From JBMOPD01 sp049323615 (GTDB taxonomy: Bacteria > Bacillota > Desulfotomaculia > Desulfotomaculales > Desulfocucumaceae), in contig JBMOPD010000010.1 in NCBI GenBank assembly GCA_049323615.1, positions 1 to 64,000 of the forward strand: DNA of 64,000 bases. The letters run 5' to 3'. How positions within the stretch are numbered: position 1 is the first letter of the stretch; each line of letters opens with the position of its first letter. Positions 8,807-16,769 of the stretch are shown piece after piece. The notes below the pieces were generated by a model. The model was not told where the DNA came from. It did not search any database and saw only the letters and a program-made list of their open reading frames with translations. The position numbers and the translations under genes were made by a program.

Positions 8807-9937
8807 ATGAAAAAGGGGTTGGACTTTCAAAATTTTTGGGAAGAATATTTGAAAACCCAAAATCGTAAAATTTTATATGTGCTTGGGCGAGGTTTTGATC
8901 CACGAATGTGTACCGGTATTGAGGTAATCTTAAAACTTGGTGGAGAAGGAAGCTGTGATTGTTTAGTTATTGAATTTGATGAAGGTCCTAGCTCTCCATC
9001 TTTATACCATGCCGACCTAGTGCTAGACAATATAGAAATTTTAAAAAAATGTCTTAATACCCACGGTAAGTTTTTATCTAAGCATGTAAGGATGTGGACT
9101 GTTGATGGACCTAGAAGGAGAAGAATTGGTTCCCGAGATGCAGCTGAAGTATTTACAAATTTATCCGACTTTGAAGAGTATACGGATGTCGTCATTGATA
9201 TAAGTGCATTACCACGGGGTATATATTTCTCTTTAATTGGTAAAACGCTTTACCTTCTGGATGATGCAAAAGTTAAGGATTCAAGCGCCTCTATTCCAAA
9301 TTTACATATTGTAGTTGCAGAATGTGCCGAACTTGACCAAAAAATATTTGACGTAGGTATTGATGATACTGCTATGTATGTACATGGTTTTGGGCATTAC
9401 TTAGAAATGGAGGCAACTTTAGATATCCCCAAAATATGGATACCCATTTTAGGGGAAGGACAAAGTGTACAATTAAATAAAATTTATGATTTGGTTAGTC
9501 CAGACGAAATCTGTCCCGTTCTTCCCTCACCATCCTTTGATCCACGGCGAGGGGATAAACTTATAATTGAATACAGAGAAATTCTCTTTGATCAATGGAG
9601 AATAGAACCTAAAAATATTATTTATGCACATGAGCAAAATCCATTTGAGGCATATAGGCAAATAGTTAGAGCAATACGTCATTACAATAAGTCTTTGGGA
9701 CCATTAGGTGGTTGTAAAGCAGCAATCTCTGCTTTATCCAGTAAACTTCTATCTGTTGGTGCTTTACTGGCTGCCTATGATCTGGGCTATAATTTGAAAG
9801 GGGATAAAATAAGTGTAGGATTAGCTCATATAGAGTCGGAGGGCTATCAAATAAAAGAACTACAAAAATATGAGGATCTAAAAAGAAATGTAGAGCTTTT
9901 TACATTATGGATAGATGGAGATAGTTATGAAGAATAG
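8807..9937 (+). CDS. Unrecognised protein with Rossmann-like motifs
   Basis: A 376-residue protein I do not recognise. It begins with LYVLGRGFDPRM (G27-M34), a glycine-rich turn after a beta strand as in Rossmann-like folds, and has VVIDISALPRG at 129-138, another strand-loop with conserved-looking D131, P136 and R137. No signal peptide or membrane helix. It sits between the ORC-like ATPase and the PfkB-like kinase and overlaps the latter, so it is part of the same operon. A nucleotide- or cofactor-linked effector role is possible but is only inference. Confidence 0.7.
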   Translation: MKKGLDFQNFWEEYLKTQNRKILYVLGRGFDPRMCTGIEVILKLGGEGSCDCLVIEFDEGPSSPSLYHADLVLDNIEILKKCLNTHGKFLSKHVRMWTVDGPRRRRIGSRDAAEVFTNLSDFEEYTDVVIDISALPRGIYFSLIGKTLYLLDDAKVKDSSASIPNLHIVVAECAELDQKIFDVGIDDTAMYVHGFGHYLEMEATLDIPKIWIPILGEGQSVQLNKIYDLVSPDEICPVLPSPSFDPRRGDKLIIEYREILFDQWRIEPKNIIYAHEQNPFEAYRQIVRAIRHYNKSLGPLGGCKAAISALSSKLLSVGALLAAYDLGYNLKGDKISVGLAHIESEGYQIKELQKYEDLKRNVELFTLWIDGDSYEE

Positions 9938-10994
9938 AGAAATTTTTATAAAAAGTAATCCCAGACCAATATGTATAGGTACAGGTCTTGTCGCACTTGA
10001 CGTTGTGATTAATGGAGATTCTGAAAAATCACCCAAGTTATCGACGGGGGGATCTTGTGGGAATGTTCTTATTGCTCTTTCATATTTAGGTTGGAACTCT
10101 TATCCTATAGCAAGGTTAGGAGACGATGCAGCTGCAGTTGAAATATTGAAAGACTTAAAAAGTTGGAATGTTAATACCTCACTAATACTTCAAAATAATT
10201 CAAGCAGCACGCCAATTATAATTGAAAAGATTGGTACAAATAGAAATGGTGCACCGTGGCATCGATTTGAATGGGTTTGCCCTAACTGTGGCTCATATTT
10301 ACCGAAATACAAGCCGGTATTAGTTAAAGATGTTGAGTTCATTTGCAACAATATGCCATTTTCACAAGTGTTTTACTTTGACAGGGTTTCACGTAGTTCA
10401 ATAGAACTTGCAAAAATAAATAAATCTCGTGGTGCTATTATAGTATTTGAACCATCAGGGATACAAGATGAAAAACTATTTATTGAATGCATTCAGGTTT
10501 CTGATGTTGTTAAGTATTCCAATGAAAGATTAAGTCATATACAAGAACTAACACAAGAGGCAAACATTACTTTAGAAATTGAAACTATGGGTTCTGAAGG
10601 TCTAAGATATCGATTAGCTAATATAAAAACATGGAAAGTTCTTACTCCATATTCAGTTGAGAATCTTAAAGATTCTGCTGGGGCTGGTGATTGGTGTACT
10701 GCAGGGATTATTCATTTAATAGGGAGAAATGGGCGGAAAGGTTTTGAAGGAACATGTGAAGAAGAAATTGTAAATTCTTTACGTTTAGGGCAAGCCCTTG
10801 GAGCTTTTACTTGTTGTTACGAAGGAGCACGAGGAAGTATGTACAGTATTTCAAAAGAAGAATTTCAGTCGAAGATTTATAATATCATGAATGGTACAGT
10901 TTCAGCTTCAATTGAGGATACAGAGTCTAATGTTACTAAACAAGCCTTAAAATGTGTTTGCCCATTTTGTACTAAAAAAGAACAAAATAAATAA
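9927..10994 (+). CDS. PfkB/ribokinase-family kinase with two CxxC pairs
   Basis: A 355-residue PfkB-family kinase. The N-terminal GTGLVALDVV and STGGSCGNVLIALS are the substrate side; DSAGAGDWCT at 249-258 is the PfkB signature with the GAGD anion hole and catalytic base D255. Unusual are CPNC at 118-121, in an insert in the middle of the fold, and CPFC at 345-348 at the C-terminus, which could together bind zinc. The expected reaction is ATP-dependent phosphorylation of a sugar or nucleoside. ATG 9927 is preferred (GGAG 6 bp upstream); it overlaps the previous gene by 11 bp. Last gene of the island operon. Confidence 0.8.
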   Translation: MKNREIFIKSNPRPICIGTGLVALDVVINGDSEKSPKLSTGGSCGNVLIALSYLGWNSYPIARLGDDAAAVEILKDLKSWNVNTSLILQNNSSSTPIIIEKIGTNRNGAPWHRFEWVCPNCGSYLPKYKPVLVKDVEFICNNMPFSQVFYFDRVSRSSIELAKINKSRGAIIVFEPSGIQDEKLFIECIQVSDVVKYSNERLSHIQELTQEANITLEIETMGSEGLRYRLANIKTWKVLTPYSVENLKDSAGAGDWCTAGIIHLIGRNGRKGFEGTCEEEIVNSLRLGQALGAFTCCYEGARGSMYSISKEEFQSKIYNIMNGTVSASIEDTESNVTKQALKCVCPFCTKKEQNK

Positions 10995-11096
10995 AGTTCG
11001 CTATCTGCCTGATGATAAGGTGTCTAAACTTGGTAAAGGTAGCTATCTTTAACTATATAAGTAGTTGTTGTTTATATTTTTGTTATACGCAGGAAT

Positions 11097-11120
11097 ATGG
11101 AGGGGTATCCCCTCCATTTT
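11097..11120 (+). terminator. Terminator of the island operon
   Basis: Perfect 9-bp stem ATGGAGGGG/CCCCTCCAT with a TAT loop followed by four Ts, about 100 bp after the kinase gene. The stem may also stop minus-strand transcription coming from the lipoprotein gene. Confidence 0.75.
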
Positions 11121-11133
11121 CACTGTTTATCCC

Positions 11134-11595
11134 TCAACCCTGCATGTCTTTATTGATTTTTTTAACTCTTTGCTCTATGTCTGCCGCCGATTTCACCTTT
11201 TGATCCTTTATTTGCTTTTCTATTTGCTGTAATAGAGTGAAGAGCTTTTTGTCCGACGTCACATGTACCTCATAATCTTTATACAATTCCGTTATTTTTT
11301 GGTGGACCTCTTCCCTGATTGATTTCAAACGAAGCCTGTTAAAGCCCTTCACCTTCACGGCGGCGGATATTTCGCCGTTTATAACCACAGCGGTGCTGTC
11401 CTCGACGCCCTTTACCGTTTTTGCCGTTTCCTTGACTTTATCGGCCAATCCGGGGTTAATTTGCACTTGCATTTCACTCCGGCTTTTTTGCGGCTGTTGT
11501 TTGCGGGCGGGGGAGTTCTGCGCGCCGCAGCCGGCGGATACCATCAATAATGATGCAATGACAACTGCCAGAATTGTCCTCACTGGAGTAATCAC
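11134..11595 (-). CDS. YhcN/YlaJ-type sporulation lipoprotein
   Basis: A 153-residue protein with a lipoprotein signal peptide (hydrophobic 7-20, lipobox VSAGC with the lipidated cysteine at 23), followed by a mature part typical of the YhcN/YlaJ family (DKVKETAKTVKGVEDSTAVV). Members are lipoproteins of the spore inner membrane. It is the last gene after spoVAEb on the same strand, the position such a gene has in mobile spoVA operons. It ends only about 15 bp from the island terminator. Confidence 0.85.
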   Translation of the reverse strand: MITPVRTILAVVIASLLMVSAGCGAQNSPARKQQPQKSRSEMQVQINPGLADKVKETAKTVKGVEDSTAVVINGEISAAVKVKGFNRLRLKSIREEVHQKITELYKDYEVHVTSDKKLFTLLQQIEKQIKDQKVKSAADIEQRVKKINKDMQG

Positions 11596-11621
11596 CCTAT
11601 TTTAAATAATTTTCGATTTCA

Positions 11622-11645
11622 CCGCCAGCAAGGGCGGCTTTTTTA
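11622..11645. terminator. Hairpin between spoVAEb and the YhcN-type gene
   Basis: Stem CCGCC/GGCGG (11622-11637) followed on the plus strand by CTTTTTT. No plus-strand gene ends here, so on the minus strand it is probably a weak hairpin between spoVAEb and the lipoprotein gene that might lower downstream expression. Confidence 0.35.
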
Positions 11646-11996
11646 TCCTTTCGGCCTGAAGAGAAGCGAGGCCATGAGGCCGAATATTATGGCGGCGGAT
11701 ATACCCGCACTGGTAACTTCAAAAATTCCGGTAAGAATTCCGATTATCCCCGTTTTTTCAGCCTCGGCCAGAGCTCCATGCACTAAGGCGTTGCCGAAGC
11801 TGGTAATGGGGACTGTAGCGCCTGCGCCGGCAAAATCGATAAGGGGTTCGTACAGCCCAAAGCCGTCCAGTATGGCGCCCGACACCACCAGGATGCTCAT
11901 GGTATGGGCCGGGGTAAATTTACCCACGTCCATTAACAGCTGGCCTATGACGCAAATTAATCCGCCGACCACAAAGGCCCATATATAACCTTCCAT
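11643..11996 (-). CDS. spoVAE: Stage V sporulation protein SpoVAEb
   Basis: A 117-residue integral membrane protein with several helices (WAFVVGGLICVIGQLL at the N-terminus, a second near 30-50, GIIGILTGIFEVTSAGISAAII near the end), with length and motifs of SpoVAEb. With SpoVAC and SpoVAD it forms the spore inner-membrane channel that imports dipicolinic acid during sporulation and releases it at germination. It follows spoVAD by 6 bp. Confidence 0.93.
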   Translation of the reverse strand: MEGYIWAFVVGGLICVIGQLLMDVGKFTPAHTMSILVVSGAILDGFGLYEPLIDFAGAGATVPITSFGNALVHGALAEAEKTGIIGILTGIFEVTSAGISAAIIFGLMASLLFRPKG

Positions 11997-12002
11997 GCCG
12001 AA

Positions 12003-13019
12003 TCACTCCTCATGGCTGTATTCTATGGAAACGGCGTGGGCGATGCAGGGGATGCTTTCTTTTTGCTGATATGACAGGGGAGACAGGAGAGCCCCGGTGG
12101 CCACAATCAGTACCTTCTTGAGTTCTCCTTTTTTCATCCGGTTCAATATGTGTCCGTAGGCAACGGTGGCCGAACAGCCGCAGCCGCTTCCCCCCGCCAG
12201 CGCTTCAGGCTGATCTTCGCCGTATATAAGGAGTCCGCAGTCTGTGAATATGTCTGCGGGGATGGCGAGGCCGTGTTTTTGCAACAGGTCTGCGGCTATT
12301 CTGAATCCTACCCGGCCCAGGTCGCCGGTGGCGATAAGATCGTAGTCCCGGGGAGAAACCCCGAGATCCCTGAAGTGGGCCGTGATGGTGTCCACTGCTG
12401 CCGGAGCCATGGCGCCCCCCATGTTGAAGGGGTCGGTAAGCCCCATATCCACTATCCTGCCAATGGTGGCGGAAGTAATCCGCGGACCTTCCCCCCCGGA
12501 ACCCAGAAGGGCAACACCTGCTCCGGTGACTGTCCACTGTGCCGTGGGGGGCTTCTGTGCCCCGTATTCAGTAGGGTATCTGTATTGTTTTTCGGCTGCG
12601 GCGTTGTGGCTGACAGTACCGCAGATAACGTTGTTTCCGGACCGGCTGTCCACTATCAGGGCGCCCAGGGCGAGGCTCTCCATCGAGGTGGAACATGCCC
12701 CGTAGAGTCCCAGATAGGGCGCTCCCAGCGTTCTGGCGGCGAATCCGCTGGATATGATCTGGTTCAGCAGGTCCCCGCAAAGGAAAAGCTGGACGTCCTG
12801 CTTCTTCAGGCCGGCTTTTTTAACGGCTAATTCACATGCCTCTTCCAGCATCTTTTTTTCCGCTTTTTCATAGCTGTCCTGCCCCAGCCACAAATCGCCG
12901 TGAAGCATGTCAAAATCTTCAGCCAGGGGGCCCCTGGCCTCGAAGGGGCCGCCAACCGCCGCTGTGGATATAATGACAGGCCGGCTGGGAAATACCCAGG
13001 TCTGGTGTCCTTGCAGCAA
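12003..13019 (-). CDS. spoVAD: Stage V sporulation protein SpoVAD
   Basis: A 338-residue protein with a thiolase/KAS III-like fold, recognisable from LGLYGACSTSMESLALGALI (cysteine at the position of the KAS active site) and GGSGCGCSATVAYGHI. SpoVAD binds dipicolinic acid for the SpoVA channel and is not known to be catalytic. Start is TTG, 2 bp after the spoVAC stop, so the two are coupled. Confidence 0.95.
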   Translation of the reverse strand: MLQGHQTWVFPSRPVIISTAAVGGPFEARGPLAEDFDMLHGDLWLGQDSYEKAEKKMLEEACELAVKKAGLKKQDVQLFLCGDLLNQIISSGFAARTLGAPYLGLYGACSTSMESLALGALIVDSRSGNNVICGTVSHNAAAEKQYRYPTEYGAQKPPTAQWTVTGAGVALLGSGGEGPRITSATIGRIVDMGLTDPFNMGGAMAPAAVDTITAHFRDLGVSPRDYDLIATGDLGRVGFRIAADLLQKHGLAIPADIFTDCGLLIYGEDQPEALAGGSGCGCSATVAYGHILNRMKKGELKKVLIVATGALLSPLSYQQKESIPCIAHAVSIEYSHEE

Positions 13020-13021
13020 AG

Positions 13022-13501
13022 CTAGGCCCCCCCCAACATGGCCAGTGCAGTTTTTATGAGGGCCACCACGAAGGCGGCAAAAACTCCGAAAACGATTACC
13101 GAACCGGCCAGTTTAAACATTTTTCCCCCGACTCCCAGCACAAGTCCCTCGGTTCTGTGTTCAATGGCCGCTGCGGCGATAGAGTTGGCAAACCCCGTGA
13201 CGGGCACCGCCGTTCCGGCGCCGGCCCACTGGGCGATGTGATCATATACACCCAGCGACGTCAGAATCACCGAGATTATAATCAATACGGCAATGGTGGG
13301 GTTTCCCGCCGTTTTCTCGGTAAAATCGAAATTCCACAGGAAAAAATCCGATATAAACTGGCCCAGCAGGCAGATTGCCCCGCCCGTCAGAAAGGCCAGA
13401 ACACAGTTCCGCAGAACCGGGCGCCCGGGTTCCCTGGCCTTGGCAAAGGATTGATACTGCTGCTGTACGGGTGTTAATTTCTTCTTTTTCTTGTTGGACA
13501 T
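13022..13501 (-). CDS. spoVAC: Stage V sporulation protein SpoVAC
   Basis: A 159-residue membrane protein starting with a lysine-rich tail (MSNKKKKKLTP) and several membrane helices, including VLAFLTGGAICLLGQFI and the conserved AGAGTAVPVTGFANSI. SpoVAC is the mechanosensitive channel component of the SpoVA complex. ATG 13501 is chosen because GGGTGA lies six bases upstream; a TTG two codons earlier is possible. Confidence 0.94.
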   Translation of the reverse strand: MSNKKKKKLTPVQQQYQSFAKAREPGRPVLRNCVLAFLTGGAICLLGQFISDFFLWNFDFTEKTAGNPTIAVLIIISVILTSLGVYDHIAQWAGAGTAVPVTGFANSIAAAAIEHRTEGLVLGVGGKMFKLAGSVIVFGVFAAFVVALIKTALAMLGGA

Positions 13502-13515
13502 TGTCAATCACCCTT

Positions 13516-14376
13516 CTACCTTTTAAGCAAAGGTTCGGTTTCTTTAATTACTTCCGACAGCGCCACGGAAGCTCTCCGGTACATCTCCTTCGCCTCCGGG
13601 TGCTTTGTGCCGAGGGCGTACAGTTCACAGTCGGCCTGGCATTTTTTCAGGGTGGAGAAGACAAGCTCCCTTGTTTTGGGCTTGGGCACCTGAACGGCGT
13701 CGTCAAAAAGGTCCAGGTACAGCTGCCCCGTGGAATCGGCCTGGGCAATAAAGACATTTTCCGGGGCCACCCCCGCTTTCTCCAGCTCGGTGTGCAGCCA
13801 GCCCCTGTTCAGTCCCATTGCCGCCAGGGGCTCATCCATTATAATGCCGTCCAGCATCACCGTTTGGGGAACGCTCTCCTGCCCCACGTTTATGTTTAAG
13901 GTCTTGGCCGTAGCGGGCTGTTTATCTTTCTTCAGGAGTACGCTTACCTCTCCGGTGGGTTCCAGCACGGCGAATTCCACGTCGGCGAAGTTAAACACAT
14001 TTTTCTTCCGCAGCTGGCTCAACAGGTCCTCCGGCGTGAAGCGGGCCTCCATCAGTTTATCTTCCAGGACTTTGCCGTGGTTGATCAGGACTGTTTCCCT
14101 GCCCTGGATGATATCCCGCACTGCCTTGTATTTTATGGATAAGACATAAATTAAAGCTGGCAACATGGTCCATACAGCCAGGGCGATCAGTCCCCCGGCC
14201 AGGTTTTCAATGAGATTCAGGGAAATGGCGGCCGCGGTTACACCGATTACAATCACGGTAACAAGGTCAAAAAAGGTCATCCGGGAGGTCTGCCTTTTCC
14301 CCATAATGCGGACCAGAAGCAGGGTAAGAACAAATAAACCGGTGGAGCGGACCAAAATGTTTAACCATTCAGGCAT
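13516..14376 (-). CDS. DUF421 (YetF-type) membrane protein
   Basis: A 286-residue protein with three N-terminal membrane helices, the MGKRQTSRMTFFDLV motif typical of DUF421/YetF proteins, and a C-terminal cytoplasmic part. YetF-type proteins are encoded in mobile spoVA operons, where they contribute to spore heat resistance; the molecular role is unclear. It is followed 15 bp later by spoVAC. It is a paralogue of the divergent DUF421 gene at 14784, with a longer C-terminal extension. Confidence 0.88.
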   Translation of the reverse strand: MPEWLNILVRSTGLFVLTLLLVRIMGKRQTSRMTFFDLVTVIVIGVTAAAISLNLIENLAGGLIALAVWTMLPALIYVLSIKYKAVRDIIQGRETVLINHGKVLEDKLMEARFTPEDLLSQLRKKNVFNFADVEFAVLEPTGEVSVLLKKDKQPATAKTLNINVGQESVPQTVMLDGIIMDEPLAAMGLNRGWLHTELEKAGVAPENVFIAQADSTGQLYLDLFDDAVQVPKPKTRELVFSTLKKCQADCELYALGTKHPEAKEMYRRASVALSEVIKETEPLLKR

Positions 14377-14400
14377 GGCACTACCCCTTGTTCTGTTTTA

Positions 14401-14607
14401 TCAAAACCCTTTATACTGAGGCTCTTCATATTCCAGAACCCCGATTCTTTTCTCCATATCCCGGACCACCTGGCAAATCCGCTGCGCATTGCCGGACAGT
14501 ATAGCCTTTGCTTCCCGGTTTTCTTCGATTGAGGCAAAGGCTTCCAGGGTGGCCTGGGCCCCTTTAAGGCTGGCCAGGGTTTGCTTTACCTGTGTGGCGA
14601 CAGTCAT
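14401..14607 (-). CDS. DUF1657 small protein
   Basis: A 68-residue protein (MTVATQVKQTLASLKGAQA...) with the helical pattern of DUF1657 proteins, small proteins found mainly in spore formers beside spoVA and DUF421 genes. First gene of the minus-strand operon; GGAGGTGAT lies just before the ATG and a sigma-G-like promoter lies at 14629-14658. Confidence 0.85.
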   Translation of the reverse strand: MTVATQVKQTLASLKGAQATLEAFASIEENREAKAILSGNAQRICQVVRDMEKRIGVLEYEEPQYKGF

Positions 14608-14628
14608 CTGATCACCTCCGGCTTAACA

Positions 14629-14658
14629 TATTTTGTATACCAAGGCGGATTTATATAC
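14629..14658 (-). promoter_or_regulatory. Sigma-G-like promoter of the spoVA operon
   Basis: On the minus strand GTATA (14658-14654), an 18-bp spacer, then CAAAATA (14635-14629), close to the forespore sigma-G pattern GHATR-N18-CATXHTA with one mismatch in the -10. The start would be near 14622, giving a short leader with the ribosome site. Confidence 0.5.
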
Positions 14659-14703
14659 AAAAAAACGGATCTTTTGATCCGGCGCCGGCGGTTTAATGTT
14701 GCT

Positions 14704-14732
14704 GTATATCTATACCAGCGCACTACATAAAA
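14704..14732 (+). promoter_or_regulatory. Sigma-G-like promoter of the divergent DUF421 gene
   Basis: GTATA (14704-14708), 17-bp spacer, CATAAAA (14726-14732), one mismatch from the sigma-G -10. It faces away from the spoVA promoter, so both arms of the cluster could be switched on together in the forespore. Confidence 0.4.
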
Positions 14733-14783
14733 ATCAGCCCCGGTGGTAAATATAAAAAAAATAAATTTTACGGGAAGGGTAAT

Positions 14784-15464
14784 ATGATTCTAGGAATTAT
14801 ACGCACTCTTATTTTGTTCACGGTGGTGGTTATCGGGCTGAGGCTGATGGGAAAGAGGCAGGTAGGCCAGCTCCAGCCGTACGAACTGGTAATAGTGATT
14901 ATGCTTTCGGCATTGGCGGCAATCCCCATGGAGAATACCGGAGTGCCCCTGGTCAGCGGGCTGGTGCCTATTTTAACCTTGATCGCGGCACATGTTGCTT
15001 TATCTTATGTTTCCTTAAAAAGTGAGCGGGCCCGGGGGGTAATCTGCGGCACTCCCAGCGTTCTTATTGAAAATGGAAAAATCGTTGAAAAAGAGCTGGC
15101 CCGGCTGCGGTATAACATCAATGATTTGCTGGAACAGCTCAGGTCCAAGAATATGCCCAATATTTCCGATGTAGAGTTTGCCATACTGGAAACCAACGGC
15201 AATATAAGCGTTATTCCAAAATCTCAGAAAAGGCCCGTAGTCCCGGCGGACATGAACCTTCCCACCACCTATGAAGGCCTGCCCATGACGCTTATTATCG
15301 ACGGCTATGTGTTTCATAAAAACCTGGCTAAAATCAACCTCGATGAGAACTGGCTGAAATCGGAGCTGCAGAAGTTTAACGTGAACAGCTTCAAGGACGT
15401 GCTTTTTGCCAGCCTTGACAGCGAAGGGAAACTGTTTTTCCAGGTTAAGTCGAAGGCGGTTTAG
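14784..15464 (+). CDS. DUF421 membrane protein, second copy
   Basis: A 226-residue DUF421 protein: membrane helices in the first 85 residues, the motif LMGKRQVGQLQPYELVIVIM, then a soluble domain ending LFASLDSEGKLFFQVK. Shares the pattern of the 13516-14376 protein but lacks its C-terminal extension. GGGAAGGG precedes the ATG. The following DUF4363 gene is a common partner, so they may act as a pair in the spore membrane. Confidence 0.88.
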   Translation: MILGIIRTLILFTVVVIGLRLMGKRQVGQLQPYELVIVIMLSALAAIPMENTGVPLVSGLVPILTLIAAHVALSYVSLKSERARGVICGTPSVLIENGKIVEKELARLRYNINDLLEQLRSKNMPNISDVEFAILETNGNISVIPKSQKRPVVPADMNLPTTYEGLPMTLIIDGYVFHKNLAKINLDENWLKSELQKFNVNSFKDVLFASLDSEGKLFFQVKSKAV

Positions 15465-15468
15465 AAGC

Positions 15469-15492
15469 GGGAATTGGGAATTGGGGATCGGG
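15469..15492. repeat. Heptamer tandem repeat (GGGAATT unit)
   Basis: GGGAATT, GGGAATT, GGGGATC, GGG between the DUF421 and DUF4363 genes; same 7-bp period as the other repeat loci but a different unit. Confidence 0.65.
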
Positions 15493-15562
15493 CCTGTTTG
15501 GGTTGTTCTTAATTCAGGCGGCTGGTGGCTCACAGCCGGCAGTTAACAGGAGGGGTTTGAAG

Positions 15563-15943
15563 ATGCGTCTTTTGCTGGTGCTGCTTGCTATTTTTGCAGT
15601 GGTTGTGGCGCTGGGATTTTGGACGAACCACCTGCTGGAGGCGTCAACCGGCGAACTGCTGCGGAGTATTGAGAGGGTGGCCGGGGATGTGGAAAAGAAC
15701 AACTGGGAAGACGCCCACAGGAAAGTAATCGGCCTGGAAAAAGTCTGGAAAAAGGAAGCCGGCTGGTGGCCCACGTTATTGGATCACCAGGAAATGGACA
15801 ACATTGAATTTGCCATGGCCAGGGTCAAGGAGTACGTTTCCACCCGCAACACCGCGCTTTCCATGGGGCAGCTGTCCGAGTTGAAATTGATGATTAAACA
15901 CATCCCGGAAAAGGAAGCCCTGTCCATTGAAAATATATTTTAG
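15563..15943 (+). CDS. DUF4363 family protein
   Basis: A 126-residue protein with one N-terminal membrane helix (LLLVLLAIFAVVVALGFW) and a helical extracytoplasmic domain containing WEDAHRKVIGLEKVWKKE and a KEYVSTRN stretch, as in the DUF4363 family often found beside DUF421 genes. Function unknown. ATG 15563 is chosen because AGGAGGGG lies 7 bp upstream; an upstream in-frame start would add 20 residues without a ribosome site. Confidence 0.8.
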   Translation: MRLLLVLLAIFAVVVALGFWTNHLLEASTGELLRSIERVAGDVEKNNWEDAHRKVIGLEKVWKKEAGWWPTLLDHQEMDNIEFAMARVKEYVSTRNTALSMGQLSELKLMIKHIPEKEALSIENIF

Positions 15944-16063
15944 AAAACTGCATAGTCTATGACCTCATGGGTTGGTCAACCCGTAAAAGGGAGAAGAAGA
16001 GGAGAGTCTGAAAAGCGGCGGAAGTCAACCACCGTAAGAAAGGTGTTTGACTTTTTTAACGAG

Positions 16064-16093
16064 TTGGCGGGTATGTCAATTTTAATGTATAAT
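16064..16093 (+). promoter_or_regulatory. Promoter of vapBC
   Basis: TTGGCG (16064-16069), 18-bp spacer, TATAAT (16088-16093). The heptamer TATGTCA occurs twice around the -10 (16072 and 16094), a possible binding site for the VapB-VapC repressor complex. Confidence 0.5.
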
Positions 16094-16115
16094 ATATGTC
16101 AGGAGGTGCTGTCAA

Positions 16116-16319
16116 ATGAAAACGACTTTGTATGTCAAACGGGAACTGCTGGAAGAGGCCCTTGCCCTGGCCGGCACCCGGAAGATAACCGAGGTGGTTA
16201 ACCTGGCCCTGGGCGAATTCATCCGCAGGCGGCGGCTTGAGAGGCTGGCGGATAGACTGGGCCGGGAGGATTTTGCCTTGACATTAAGTGACCTGGAGGA
16301 AATGCGGCGTGACGAATGA
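16116..16319 (+). CDS. vapB: VapB-type antitoxin
   Basis: A 67-residue protein starting KTTLYVKRELLEEALALAG, the short strand and helix of a ribbon-helix-helix DNA-binding domain, with ITEVVNLALGEFIRRRRLERL following. The charged C-terminus would wrap the toxin. AGGAGGTG precedes the ATG. It overlaps the PIN toxin gene downstream, the standard layout of a VapBC pair. Confidence 0.85.
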   Translation: MKTTLYVKRELLEEALALAGTRKITEVVNLALGEFIRRRRLERLADRLGREDFALTLSDLEEMRRDE

Positions 16320-16734
16320 AAAGTTTCTGGCCGACACCTCCGTCTGGATAAACGCCATCAGGCGTGACGGCTGCCCGGAGGTCCGGGGGTGGCTTAAGAC
16401 AGCACTGCTGGAAGAAAAGATTTTTATGGCGCCCCCGGTAAAGGCCGAAGTACTTTCTGGGGCCGCCACCGGAAAACAGTTTGAAAACCTGAAAAATGAC
16501 CTGAATGCAATTCCTTTGTTGGGCCGTGACGGCGAAGTGTGGGAATATACGGCAAAGTTGAATTTTACCTTGCGGCGTAAGGGGATCAATGTTCCCATGA
16601 TGGATGCGTTGATTGCTTCCTGGGCCATAGTACACGGGTGCATCCTGATTCACCACGACAGGCACTATCAGCTGATTGAGGGTGCGGACAGAAATCTGGA
16701 GTCCGTCTCCATGCCGTCCCTTAGCGGCGGTTGA
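16309..16734 (+). CDS. vapC: VapC-type PIN-domain ribonuclease toxin
   Basis: A PIN-domain protein of about 141 residues. Metal-binding acids are visible: D in FLADTSVWINAI, E in PVKAEVLSG, D in MMDALIASWA and D in LIHHDRHY. VapC toxins cut tRNA or rRNA and are neutralised by VapB. GTG 16309 is chosen, with GGAGG 9 bp upstream inside vapB; the two genes overlap by 11 bp. Confidence 0.87.
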   Translation: MTNEKFLADTSVWINAIRRDGCPEVRGWLKTALLEEKIFMAPPVKAEVLSGAATGKQFENLKNDLNAIPLLGRDGEVWEYTAKLNFTLRRKGINVPMMDALIASWAIVHGCILIHHDRHYQLIEGADRNLESVSMPSLSGG

Positions 16735-16769
16735 CGTGTCCTGCGGGTGAATTTCGACAGAACCGGCCG

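Noticed and set aside
11012..11203. 63-codon frame after the PfkB gene
   Set aside because: It runs through the terminator hairpin at 11097-11120 and into the reverse strand of the lipoprotein gene.
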